Part shown: positions 1-9,552 of the stretch, one piece after another
How positions within the stretch are numbered: the first letter of the stretch is position 1
How the letters are laid out: each line of letters opens with the position of its first letter
Assembly (NCBI GenBank): GCA_026239495.1
Contig: CP110830.1
Coordinates: forward strand, 868,001-932,000
Origin: Spiroplasma phoeniceum
GTDB taxonomy: Bacteria > Bacillota_I > Bacilli_A > Mycoplasmatales > Mycoplasmataceae
Reading direction: 5' to 3'
DNA: 64,000 bases
Notes under the pieces: model-generated
What the model was told of the DNA's origin: nothing
The model's database searches: none
Seen by the model: the letters and a program-made list of their open reading frames with translations, nothing else
Position numbers and translations under genes: made by a program

Positions 1-1
1 A

Positions 2-1243
2 CTAGTATATTCAACTTATAATTTAAAACAATTAAATCAAAAAACTAACCGAGTTTACTTAATTAATGAAAAAACCAAAGCAATTGATGCTCAAACACCA
101 GTTAGTGATAGTGAAAAAGATAATAATTGCAAATTCTTACAAACGCCAGATGGAACAAATTGTAGTTATATAATTGATATGTTTTCAATTCAAGCCTTAT
201 ATAAAGGTAATTTTGAAATTATCTTTTATGCTGATAACCCATATACCAATAATGAAGAAGATTATTTACGCTTATCTGTATGGAGTTTCAGAGGTAAAAC
301 AAAAAGTGTTTTAAATAATTATTTACGAGATATGACAACTAATTATAAAACTAGTTTCTTATTACCACATGACTATGAAATACCAACATTTAATTATCCA
401 AAATATGTATTTCCACCAGTACCTTATAACTACAAACCATATACAAAAGATATTATGCCTTCTGATGTAGTACAAACATTAAAAATTAAAATTACTGCGC
501 AACCACAGTGTAAAAAAACAGGCAGTCGTTTAGTTAATTTATTTTCTGATGAGTTTAATGATGCTTATTATGAAATTGAAATTGATTTAAAACAAATTGA
601 CCCAACAATTCAAAGTATAAGTAAATTTCAAGATGCTTATAAAACAATAGAAATAAGTAATCTAGGTAATTTACAAGTTGAATGTGGACCACCAAATATA
701 GAAAATTTTATTCCTAATAGAAATATTAATATATTTGGCGGAAGTGATGATTGTAGCAATAATTTATTTTCATTAGAAAATATAACTTTAAAAAACATTG
801 GTTTATCACAAAATGATAAAATTAATTTTGAAAATACAATAACTTTATATACTGATAATATAAAAGTAAATGATACTGAAACAAAATATGCTACTGGTGT
901 TGCTAATGGAACACCAAGTGAAAATTATCTTAATGTATATCATACATTGGATAATATTTTTGCTGTAAGATTTTTTTTACAAATAACAAAATTAGTTTTT
1001 ACTGATAAAGATAAAATTAAAGAAACATATTTACAAGCATATTATAATAATGATGTAAAATTAAAAATTAGATTTACAAAAGTACTATTACCTATCTTAC
1101 AATGTTTTTATGTTGATTTTTATGCAAAACCAAATTATTGGGGTAATGTTAAAGATATTGTATTAGATGTTTCTAATCCAAATGTATTAGGAATTAGAAA
1201 TAAAAGCAATAATCCTGTTAGAATAAAAATTAAACCAAGATAA
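2..1243 (+). CDS. Phage structural protein, 5' partial (possible tail protein)
   Basis: The frame is open from the window edge to TAA at 1241-1243, so the start lies outside. At least 413 residues are visible, with no membrane segment or signal peptide. It is rich in Asn, Asp, Tyr and Lys with alternating hydrophobics, as in beta-rich virion proteins. It reads toward the scaffold and capsid genes, separated from them by two minus-strand cargo genes. I recognise no family motif; a tail or adsorption protein is an inference from position and composition only. An internal ATG lies at 179, but the frame upstream has the same composition and no stop. Confidence 0.5.
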   Translation, partial: LVYSTYNLKQLNQKTNRVYLINEKTKAIDAQTPVSDSEKDNNCKFLQTPDGTNCSYIIDMFSIQALYKGNFEIIFYADNPYTNNEEDYLRLSVWSFRGKTKSVLNNYLRDMTTNYKTSFLLPHDYEIPTFNYPKYVFPPVPYNYKPYTKDIMPSDVVQTLKIKITAQPQCKKTGSRLVNLFSDEFNDAYYEIEIDLKQIDPTIQSISKFQDAYKTIEISNLGNLQVECGPPNIENFIPNRNINIFGGSDDCSNNLFSLENITLKNIGLSQNDKINFENTITLYTDNIKVNDTETKYATGVANGTPSENYLNVYHTLDNIFAVRFFLQITKLVFTDKDKIKETYLQAYYNNDVKLKIRFTKVLLPILQCFYVDFYAKPNYWGNVKDIVLDVSNPNVLGIRNKSNNPVRIKIKPR

Positions 1244-1270
1244 AAAAAAGAGAATTATTTCTCTTTTTTA
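1244..1270. terminator. Bidirectional hairpin terminator between convergent genes
   Basis: An A-run, GAGAA stem, short loop, TTCTC stem and T-run lie exactly between the stop of the phage gene and the stop of the minus-strand lipoprotein gene, so the hairpin can serve both strands. Confidence 0.7.
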
Positions 1271-1777
1271 TTCACCATTAACTTTTACATTCCCATCATT
1301 ATCAATAATAATTAAATCAGATTCTTGTGTATTTAAATTTAAACGATAAATTGACTTAAAATAATTATCATTTTTATTTTTTCAATAATGGAAATAAGAC
1401 TCTTTTCCTTCAAAATTATTTTTTTTACTATGTATTCCAAAATACCCATTAACTCTATACATTAAACTATAATCATCTTTATAACCTCTAATAATTATTG
1501 TATCGTATGTATTATTATTAAATTTAGTTAAATATCAACTATCATTTTTATCACCACGCCATACTACAAAATATCATTTATTATCAACAATATTAAATGG
1601 TTTTTCTTGTGGTGCTATTCATTCTAAAATACCATTTTTTGTAGTTATATTATTTTTGTCTTTTAGTTCTTTTAATTCTTCTTTTGTATATTCTTGTGGT
1701 GTATTACAAGCAATTAAACTGGTTGTACTTGTTCCTATTAAAGGGATTATTCCTAAAAAAAATAATATCTTTTTCAT
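1268..1777 (-). CDS. Putative lipoprotein (phage cargo)
   Basis: 169 residues. The N-terminus is a lipoprotein signal: MKK, a hydrophobic stretch, then lipobox LIAC with the predicted lipidated Cys24. The mature part is rich in Lys, Asn, Trp and Tyr and would be displayed on the outer face of the membrane. Trp codons are TGA. It starts 4 nt after the stop of the secreted-protein gene upstream, so the two form one minus-strand operon. Its position between a phage structural gene and the scaffold gene suggests a moron. The function is not recognised. Confidence 0.7.
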
Positions 1778-1781
1778 ATAT

Positions 1782-2363
1782 TTATTTCTTATTAATTAAA
1801 TAAATATAATTAGGATTTCATTCCCCCAATCTATTTGTTTCAATTTCAATCATATTATAATTTTTATTTTTTGATAATTCTAAAACTTTATCATGAAAAT
1901 ATGAATAATGATCATAAATAAAATCTACTAATGTTGAATGATCAGTATCTAAAATTGATCCACCCCAACCAGTGTTATCTTTTTGTTCCATTTTTTTAAA
2001 TAAATTTGATAAATAAATCATAAAATCTGTTTTACTATTTTCATAAAACATTTTTTCAATTACTAGAGCAGTTTTTAATGATAAATTAGTTTTAATTTTA
2101 TCATGTCCAGCAGATACATAATATACTTGAAAAAAATCTTCTTTATCATAAAGCGGATTTTCAATATTTATTATTGGGCACGATGAATAATTTATTTCTC
2201 TTTTTTGTCTATTTAAATTTTCTAAATTATTTGTTTGTGAAGAATTAATCTCACTATTTTCTATTTTAATTTCTTCTTTTTGATAAGGATTGGCGGCCAC
2301 TGTTGTTGGTATAGCACTTCCACTAATAGTTAATACACTTAATAAACTAAGTAATTTTTTCAT
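1782..2363 (-). CDS. Secreted protein with Spiroplasma-type signal peptide (effector candidate)
   Basis: 193 residues in code 4: a TGA near the end is Trp and adds 12 residues. The first ~24 residues are a classical signal peptide (MKKLLSLLSVLTISGSA, then A-A before Asn25) without a lipobox Cys, so it is probably released. A charged Asn/Glu/Gln-rich linker with the basic patch NRQKR follows, then a roughly 130-residue mature domain containing GWGGS and DTDHST. A good RBS (AAAGGAG) precedes ATG 2363. It heads the cargo operon. The domain is not recognised; toxin or host effector is an inference from signal peptide, size and moron-like location. Confidence 0.65.
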
Positions 2364-2707
2364 ACTTTTTTTCTCCTTTTCTTAATCTTGAAACTTTTTA
2401 TCAAGATTTACCATCATTATATATATATATATATATACATACAAGAAAAATTAGAAATTATTTAAAACTTTTATCTTTTAAAATAACTCTTATGACGCGT
2501 TTTAAGGGCTAAATTAGAAATGAAATATAATAATATTATATATGTTTGCTTGTTTATTATGTGTAATTGTTTAGTATTAGTTTATAAAAAGTATTGTAAT
2601 TATAAAATATTAGTATATAATTAAGTTATAGGTTTAATCTTTTTCCGTAAAAAAGAGTTATGCTGACTTGTTAATCGGACAAGGATAAAAAAAGAGAGGT
2701 TTATAAA
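2364..2707. promoter_or_regulatory. Divergent promoter region between cargo operon and phage late operon
   Basis: 344 nt without a gene. It holds an 8-bp inverted repeat AATCTTGA/TCAAGATT (about 2383-2407), an alternating AT run (about 2419-2438), TATAAT-like -10 sequences near 2615, and a hairpin CTTGT/ACAAG in the leader of the scaffold gene. The inverted repeat next to the cargo start could be an operator. No promoter can be assigned firmly by eye in sequence this AT-rich. Confidence 0.45.
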
Positions 2708-3169
2708 ATGGCACTTACAAAAGAACAATTAATAGAACAAGGTTTAAGTGAAGAGATTGCTGAAAATATCTTAAATCAGTTTAATAATGAAGCAAAGCAA
2801 ATTAGAGAAAGTGTGCAAAAACGCGAAGATGTTATATCAAAAAAAGACTTTATTAAATTATCTAATGAATTAGATGAATTAAAAGCATTTAAAGATGTTC
2901 CATCCACTAAAATTGAAGATATTAAAACTAATTTAAATAAAGTTAGTGGTAATTCTTTATCTGAAAAAATGCAAACTTTAAAAGAATTAAAACCTGATTT
3001 GTTTGTTGAAGAACAACAATCAATTTCGCCAACTAATTTTATTAAAGATATGATTGAAAAATCTACTGAAAATAAAAATGATGAAATTGAAACTATTAAA
3101 GAAAAAAGAGCATATACTCCTGAGGAAATTAAAAAATTAACTGATTATACACTTAAAAACCTTAGATAA
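2708..3169 (+). CDS. Phage scaffolding-like protein
   Basis: 153 residues, highly charged and predicted almost wholly helical (Glu/Lys-rich, no Cys or Trp). A putative UBA-like helix pair sits at the N-terminus (GLSEEIAENILNQF). It lies 15 nt upstream of the major capsid gene with RBS AGAGAGG before its ATG. A small acidic helical protein immediately before the capsid gene is the classic place for the scaffold that guides procapsid assembly. The assignment rests on size, composition and position, not a specific motif. Confidence 0.6.
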   Translation: MALTKEQLIEQGLSEEIAENILNQFNNEAKQIRESVQKREDVISKKDFIKLSNELDELKAFKDVPSTKIEDIKTNLNKVSGNSLSEKMQTLKELKPDLFVEEQQSISPTNFIKDMIEKSTENKNDEIETIKEKRAYTPEEIKKLTDYTLKNLR

Positions 3170-3184
3170 TAAGGAGTGAAAATT

Positions 3185-4087
3185 ATGGCAACAATTAATT
3201 TGCCACAAGTACCTTTTACATTACGAGGTAACACAACAAACCAAAAAGCGTATGTTGATATGGTTAATTCTTTATTGCGTGGACCTTTATATAATGAATA
3301 TGCAATTATTATGCAGTATGCAACAGCAACAGCAGAACAAGTTGCTTGATTACCTAATGCAGGACAAGCACTATATAATTTAACTCATCGTGTGGTATGA
3401 CAAGATGATTATTCATTACCAAATGGTGGGACAACGCAAACTATGGGATTAACAAGAATTCCAGTTCCGATTGATAAAAGATTTAATTTAAAATTAATGA
3501 ATGAAGCATTTGACTTGGCATTAATAGAACAAAATATTAAAAATGGTATTATTGCTGATGCTATTTCTAGTGTTGTACAAAATAAATTTGTTAATTTAGA
3601 ATGTGAATTAATTCAGGCTATTTATGATTATTGTTTAGCAGATGGTCAATATGAAGTAATTCCATTTCGTAGTTATACAGCAGATAATGCTGATGATGCA
3701 AATAGAGCATTCTTTAAATTAAATGAAACTTTGATTGAATTAACAAATCAAATTAGTAATTTATATTTTGGTTTACCAACAGATAAAATGTTTATGGTTT
3801 TAGGACGAAGAGCATATTTAGGATTAACACCTGCTTATTTAAAAGTAATTGGTTCACAAGCCCAATTAAAAGCGATGGTTAATGGTGAATTATATGAAAA
3901 TACAGCAATGGGTATTCCTGTATCAAAAAGCTTTCATTTAGAAAAAACATATACAAAAGGACAAGTTAACCGTGATAAAGGTTATAATTTTACTAATGTA
4001 AATGGTTTAATTATTAATAAACAAGTATGAGCATATCCAATTAATATGGATACTATTCAACAAGTTTTAGATAATGATACTGCTTAA
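3185..4087 (+). CDS. Putative phage major capsid protein
   Basis: 300 residues in code 4; two early TGA codons read as Trp join the N-terminal ~85 residues to the rest. RBS AAGGAG precedes ATG 3185. It has the look of a tailed-phage major capsid protein: an extended N-arm, a long central helix (FDLALIEQNIKNGIIADAI), mixed alpha/beta core, a FMVLGRRAYLGL strand-helix and a C-terminal domain. It sits between the scaffold and a decoration-like gene. The start of the next gene overlaps its stop, suggesting coupled translation. It appears intact. Confidence 0.65.
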
Positions 4088-4556
4088 CCCTAAATGAATC
4101 GGTAAAGTTCAATATGCTACTCCAACAATTTTATATCCTAAAACATGTAAAATTATTTTAGAAAAAGCACCTACACAAGAAGAAATTAATACTGCTAAAA
4201 GCAATCTAAATAAAACTTTTAGAGTGCCAGTTGATTATGTAATCACTGCACCAACACCAAGTAAAATAGATATTAGTAAAATTAATAAAATAGATAAACC
4301 AACTATTCATGTTGCAGAACCAACACAAACAACAGCCGAACAGTTAAAACCACAATTTAAAGCTGTTTTTTTAAAAGCAGTAAAAGCCGTAGATAGTTCT
4401 TTAACCGAAAGTGATTTTGATTACTTTATTGAAAGTAAAGGTGAAGATTGACCAATTAATATTACAAATGATAAAACTGTTGAAGTTCAAATTGAAGGTA
4501 AAAACAACGCTAGTGGTCAAACAAATCCGATTGATGCAGTAATTAAAAATTCTTAA
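4074..4556 (+). CDS. Phage protein with C-terminal spiralin-like domain
   Basis: 160 residues from ATG 4074, which overlaps the capsid stop by 14 nt; no alternative ATG follows in frame. Residues ~1-65 are a virion-like N-terminus. From ~65 on the sequence follows the spiralin repeat pattern: KIDISKI, P-x-I-x-V-A-x-P, AEQL, FLKAVKAVDSSLTESDFDY, then G-x-x-x-P-I-N-I, VEVQIEGKN, GQTNPI and an I-K ending. Spiralin is the major surface lipoprotein of spiroplasmas. There is no signal peptide, so this is a cytoplasmically made, probably virion-incorporated protein. Its place directly after the capsid gene suggests a head fibre or decoration protein. A truncated second copy lies at 11,868-12,155. 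Confidence 0.65.
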
Positions 4557-4562
4557 TAAACA

Positions 4563-5501
4563 ATGAATTTACTAATATTACGAGTTTTAACTTTATTAGT
4601 AACTAATTTAGAAAATAAACCTTTAATAAGTAAATTTGTAAATTTAATTAATAGAGTTAATCAAGTTCAAAATAAATTATTAAAACCAATTAATTATATT
4701 ACTGATAAATATAATAAAATTACAAGTAAAGTTGAAGATATTTATCAGTTATTAAATCCATTTACTTATGTAGATTTAATTAAAAAAGGTCATAAAAAAG
4801 AAATACAACAAATATTAAGTCAATTAGAAAAAGATAATAATATTAAAAATAGAGAACAATTTAAAAATGAAAATTATTTAAATACTAATTGACAACCTTT
4901 AAATAGTAGTTGACTTGATAATGGAATGTTTAATATAACTAATAAATTAACTTTAACAGGTAATTTAACTATTTTAATATATACAAAAACAGAAAAGCAT
5001 CCGAAATTTTATGGACCTTATGTTTATCCTAGTGTTCCAGTTGAAATTTGAAAATTATTAAGTAATGCTGTATCTAATGCTGGGACTTTATTTTGGCGTT
5101 ATTGATTAAGAAAATGATTACCTAGTCATTTAAGATATTATATTAAAAAAAGATTACAACAAGCATTAAAAGAAAAATATCCCAAAGGAAATATTAAATT
5201 AACATTACCAACAGTTCAAAAATTACAACAAATTAAAAAGTTTATTAATAATTTAAAGATTGGACATTTTAATTTTAATTTTGCTGGTGAAATTAATAAT
5301 AAAAAATGATGTCGAGAGCGAAAAAGTGATGTTAAAAATATTAAGAATTTATATAAAACACCAGTTAATAATAAATTTTATCAGGTTAATAAATCTATTA
5401 AGGCGATTAATAAAACAAAAATAAAAGTTAATAGTTATAAACCAAGTAATTTAAAAAATAAATATCGTAATCAATTAAGAGGTGTTTTATATGGAAAATA
5501 A
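4563..5501 (+). CDS. Phage protein with KTSC-like segment
   Basis: 312 residues in code 4. The N-terminal ~110 residues are helical and Lys/Asn-rich. A central part with YVYPSVPVEIWKLLSNA, then S-N-A-G-x-x-F-W, resembles the KTSC fold (aromatic-VP-x-x-hydrophobic, leucine pair, A-x-S-x-G-x-x-F), often fused to phage head proteins. The C-terminus is strongly basic. It begins three codons after the previous stop and its end overlaps the next gene by 11 nt, so it is part of the same late transcript. No strong RBS is visible. A minor head protein is a guess. Confidence 0.5.
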
Positions 5502-6039
5502 TTTAAGTAATTTGTTATTTATAACAGTTGAAGATGTTAAAGAAAGTAAACTTTGACAACCTATTAATGATAGAAAACAATCTGCTTATAATGATAATTT
5601 AATTTATAATGCTATTTTAAAAACTAGTTTATGAATGGATAGATTATCAGGTGGAACAATTTCCGATAAGATTAATAAAAAAGAATTATTTCCCTGAGTA
5701 AAAAAAGATAATACTGGTTTAATTGAATATGATAAATGATTAAGTTATATTAAATCTGCTTGTTTATTAGCAGTTATTAATTGATATTTACCCAAAGGTG
5801 TTAATGATTTAACTGGTAGTGCTTCATTTTCACAAGGTGGAGTTGCTTATTCACAAACTAATGACCCTGAGGCAAATGAAAATATTACTCGTGATGTTAA
5901 AAATGCTTTAAAATTAGCAGGTGAAATTATTGATATTATATCTAGTAAAACAGTATCTAGACCTTATAATTATAGTTTAGATAATTATGCTCATCCCTGA
6001 GAAGAAGAATATAAACATATTAGTAAAAAAACTTTTTAA
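5491..6039 (+). CDS. Putative head-tail connector protein
   Basis: 182 residues to the TAA at 6037-6039. It begins with an AGGTG-containing RBS inside the previous gene. The pattern (N-terminal helix, a hydrophobic helix around LSYIKSACLLAVINWYLP, then a flexible loop with SFSQGG-x-x-YSQ and a helical C-terminus) resembles small head-completion/connector proteins, but I see no diagnostic motif. The same reading frame continues past the TAA into a fibre-like sequence without a start codon, so the two may form one recoded or mutated gene. Confidence 0.45.
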
Positions 6040-6762
6040 CCAACATTATTATTTTGATTAAAAGAACGATTACAAACAGATAATTCAATAAATATTTCTT
6101 ATCCCACTATTAATGACTTTTCTAAAATTGATTATAATGAATATATTAAACTTATTGTTCCGTTTGATAATAATACTATTTATGAAGAAAATGGATTATG
6201 AAAAGCAAAACAAGGTGACGATATTCCTTCAGATGTTATTAAAGATAGTGATTTAAATAAAAATTATATTGAAAAAGTTGATGGTAAATATATTGTAAAA
6301 ACATCACAAGATATTAATCTTAAACAAGATAAATTAGTAAGTGGCACAAATATTAAAACTATTAATGGTAATTCATTATTAGGTAGTGGTGATATACATA
6401 TTAGTGGTGGCAATGATTGAGAAATTGTTAATACTAGTGATTTTAAACCTAATGATACTCAATATATTTTACCAATTACTCCTAATGGAATATATAAATA
6501 TAAAGTTGAATTAGGATATTTAAAAGATAATAAAACTATTTATAAAAGTTCATTAATTTTTAGTGAAAAAAACTTTGATAAAAATTATGATGTAGTAGTT
6601 GGAAATACCTTTCAATTTTCAGGTTTACCTATTTTTACAATATCTATTAGTTTAAGAAAAGGTTATCAAAATGCTATTATTAATTTATTAAATCAAAATA
6701 ATGTTAAATATGAAATACAAACATTAAATATTGAAAGAAAAAGAATAAAATATTCAAATTAA
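6040..6762 (+). CDS. Fibre-like phage domain lacking its own start codon
   Basis: About 240 residues in the same frame as the connector gene, directly behind its TAA. There is no ATG, GTG or TTG near the 5' end. The middle contains LVSGTNIKTINGNSLLGSG followed by DIHISGG, a sequence type common in the stems of phage tail and neck fibres. The C-terminus (DWEIV-x-TSDF) recurs in the paralogue at 14,301-14,783. Either the TAA is read through to give a C-terminal fibre extension, or a sense codon has mutated to TAA, or an unusual start such as ATT/ATA is used. Confidence 0.5.
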
Positions 6763-6773
6763 ATACAGAATTA

Positions 6774-7004
6774 ATGTCAGATGAACCACATTCTATTTAT
6801 GAGCGTGATATGGATACTATTTCAGCAAAAGAAAAATTAGATTCTTGATATACTGATAAAAAAACAAATAGTGCAACAACTATCAATGAATTAAATTTAA
6901 TTGAAAAACATACAATATGAAGAATTATTTCGAATAATAAAAATGATATTAAAGAATTATTTAATAAAAAATGATTAGAGGTAAATAATTATGAAACAAG
7001 ATAA
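6774..7004 (+). CDS. Small phage protein, unknown
   Basis: 76 residues, highly charged (SIYERDMDTISAKEKLDSW), with three Trp encoded by TGA. Its frame is open a few codons upstream of ATG 6774. The end overlaps the next gene by 14 nt. No family recognised; probably helical and cytoplasmic or virion-associated. Confidence 0.45.
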
Positions 7005-7572
7005 AACAACTTGATTAAAGGGCGCCTTACCTTGAAATTGATTTAAAAAAGACCCTATCCCGACTTATAATTGAACTCATAAAGATATTAGAGAATGAGA
7101 AAGAAAATATAAAATTCGTAGTTGAGTTGTTGGTTTTTATACATTAATATTTTTAGCATTAAATTGTTGATTAGAATATGGCATGATTAATGCAATTAAA
7201 GATAATATTAATTGATATAATTATGGTCAATATTGAGGTAATGGAATTGCTATTTTATTAACACCTTTATTTACACACGGAATTCAAGGTATATTTGTTG
7301 CTAGTAGCAAACCAAAAGTTGATATGAAAATTGATATCCCACGATTAAAAATATCTAAAATGGGATTAGTATTTACAATATTACCTTTAATTACTTTAAT
7401 AATTTCTTTAATTATTATTTGAATTGATAAATCAAAATGAAAAAAAGACCATTTAAGACATTGTTTAGATTGCCGTATTAATCCGCGTGTTATTCAACCA
7501 AGAATAGCAAAAGCATGAAACAAATTAGATGGTATAACAGAAGAAAATAACAAAGAATTAAATTTAAAATAG
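6991..7572 (+). CDS. Phage membrane protein, unknown
   Basis: 193 residues, reading through ten or more TGA Trp codons. RBS GAGG precedes ATG 6991. Three predicted membrane segments: about 46-63 (VVGFYTLIFLALNCW), a shorter one around 85-105, and 130-155 (VFTILPLITLIISLIIIWI). The cytoplasmic tail is basic with a C-L-D-C pair. It could be part of a lysis or ejection module, but no catalytic motif is seen. Confidence 0.5.
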
Positions 7573-7690
7573 ACTATATATAGGGGTGGTTGATATTTTT
7601 GGGTGGTTATATAGTTTAATTTATAAATTATTTTGTTTTGAAAGAATAGATGGTCACTGTTTGAGTAAGGATAAGAAAGGAAATATTAAA

Positions 7691-7984
7691 ATGGAAATTA
7701 GCAATGAAATAGTAATTGCTTTACTTGTATTAGCAGGTGCAGGCGGAATGGGTAGTCTTGGTATTCTAGTATTATCTGCTAAAAAAATTAAAAAATATAA
7801 AGCAGAAATTAGAGAATTAAGAACTGCTGTTATTGCCCACGAAAAACATTTACGGGGACCTGATTATGCAACAGAATTAGCATTAAAAACAGGTCAAATT
7901 AAAAATGTTAAAAAACAAGTTAAAGTAAATGACAAAAAACAACAACAAAAAGACGCTATTAGACAACTAACAAATAGTATTTAA
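7691..7984 (+). CDS. Small single-span phage membrane protein (holin-like?)
   Basis: 97 residues from ATG 7691 (RBS AAGGAAA). One membrane span (IVIALLVLAGAGGMGSLGIL) is followed by a basic coiled-coil tail. A GTG at 7586 in the same frame would add 35 hydrophobic residues. It is the last gene of the late operon, directly before a bidirectional terminator. Size and topology would suit a holin or ejection protein; this is inference only. Confidence 0.5.
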   Translation: MEISNEIVIALLVLAGAGGMGSLGILVLSAKKIKKYKAEIRELRTAVIAHEKHLRGPDYATELALKTGQIKNVKKQVKVNDKKQQQKDAIRQLTNSI

Positions 7985-8012
7985 AAAAATAACCAATTAA
8001 GGTTATTTTTTA
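7982..8012. terminator. Bidirectional terminator separating phage late and early operons
   Basis: AAAAATAACC, a short loop, then GGTTATTTTTT form a perfect stem flanked by A and T runs. It lies between the stops of the convergent plus-strand late and minus-strand early genes. Confidence 0.8.
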
Positions 8013-8186
8013 TTTTTCTTTATTGTGTTTTATATAAAAATTAATAAGATGTTCAATTCGTTGCGAATAAGTAAGGTCATTAAATTCATTTCAAACTTTT
8101 TCTTCATTTTCATTTAAGTAAATATTAACATTACGAATTAATTTAGAATAATATTTTCCTGTTTTTTGATTAAATGAATGTTTCAT
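8010..8186 (-). CDS. Small ribbon-helix-helix-like protein
   Basis: 58 residues, basic N-terminus (KTGKYYSKLIRNVNIYL), then two helices (NENEEKVWNEFNDL, SQRIEHLINFYIKH). A short strand followed by two helices is the shape of a ribbon-helix-helix regulator. Last gene of the early operon, 4 nt after the RuvC-like gene. A copy truncated by an IS lies at 51,723-51,887. Confidence 0.45.
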
Positions 8187-8190
8187 AATA

Positions 8191-8661
8191 TTAACCCTTA
8201 TAATTAGCAATAATAATGGCATCTCGTAAATGATTACTTATTTTTTCATTATTATAAAATCAACCCTTACCATATTGATAAGTTAAATTAGTATCTTTAT
8301 CATATTTTCATATACAACTATCATTATATTTACTTAAATTTTCCATATTTTTAACAACTGATTTAGTATGACGTGGTGATACTCAATTAATATTTAATAA
8401 TTTTTCTGTTTTATATTTAATTGCCCCTATAAGTTTTAATAAATCATCTCTATCTTTACTCGCACTAGCAGATGTATATAAACAATCTTCTATATTAATA
8501 ATTGCATCTTGTTTTAACTTATCTAAAATAATATCGGTTTGTGCAATTCAATCACGATTTGTATATTCAGATTTATCAATTAATTTATTATCTTCAAAAA
8601 TAGCAACAGCCGTAGTACCAGTTCCTGATGGGTCAATGCCTATTTTTATCAAGTTGCTCAT
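8191..8661 (-). CDS. RuvC-like Holliday-junction resolvase / RNase H-fold nuclease
   Basis: 156 residues. The N-terminus IKIGIDPSGTGTTAVAI is the first strand of a RuvC/RNase H fold with acidic Asp10. Glu58 (INIEDCLY) and Asp147 (HLRDAIIIANY) match the second and last acidic positions. Such phage nucleases resolve branched DNA before packaging. It overlaps the recT end by 16 nt. A nearly identical intact copy at 51,892-52,362 starts with GTG and keeps all acidic residues. Confidence 0.7.
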
Positions 8662-9551
8662 TCCTCATCATTGTTAACTGTTGGTACTACATTTGATATA
8701 TCTTCTTCTTTTACTACATTATTATCTGTTAATTCTTCACTTGATTCATGTAAATTATTATTTGATATATTTTCGTTGCTAATTTGACTCTTATTTATGC
8801 TTATATTACTATCATTATCAATATAAATCTTTTCATCATTAGTTGTAATAACTGCTTGGTCTGATTTATAAGCTTGTTGTAATTCGACTGACATAATACC
8901 TCATTTTCGCAATAAACTAGTTAATACTGTTTTAAGTGCCATTTCATCAAAACTAGCAATATAAAATGATTTATTTTTAGCATAAGTTTTAGAATATTTC
9001 ATAAAATGATTTTCCATTTGTTCTTTGGTCATATATAAGGTTTTTTCAAAACCATTAACCATTTTAAAATATGCTACATAACCCATAATTGTTAATTTTT
9101 CTCGTTTATCTTCATCTTGAATTCAATTAAAACTAGTTCCCTTTAAACGATCATAATTTACTAATTCACCAGTTCTAACATCTGATACTGACATATCTAA
9201 ATATTGACCGCTTCTTTGTGCTAATTGAATATAACCTTTATAACCCATTTGAAATTGAGCCTGATTAATTCATTCTTGTATTTCACGACCATTAATAATT
9301 CTTGTTATTTTAGTGTTATATGGAACAACATAAGCATAACCAAATTGTCTTTCCATTGGTAAGTTTAATAATACTCCTTGATAACAAGCAGTCATTATAG
9401 TTTTTGGATCTGCCTTTTGTAATAATTCATTACTATTTGATATTGCAACTATATTACTTTTAAATCTTGCAATTTCATTTTCATTTGAAAATTTACTTTT
9501 AATTCATTCTGTTGCTTTATCTGTTCTTAAAAAATCAACTATATTTGCCAT
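8646..9551 (-). CDS. recT: RecT-family ssDNA annealing protein
   Basis: 301 residues in code 4. The core matches RecT/Bet-type annealing proteins: NSNELLQKADPKTIMTACYQ, LNLPMERQFGYAYVVPYN, AQFQMGYKGYIQLAQRSGQY, and a C-terminal MALKTVLTSLLRKWG. An acidic low-complexity tail of ~70 residues follows. It pairs ssDNA during phage replication and recombination. Good RBS (AAAGGAG) upstream in the end of the preceding gene. Its operon partner upstream may play the exonuclease or accessory role. The second copy (52,347-53,252) has two nonsense codons. Confidence 0.8.
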
Positions 9552-9552
9552 A

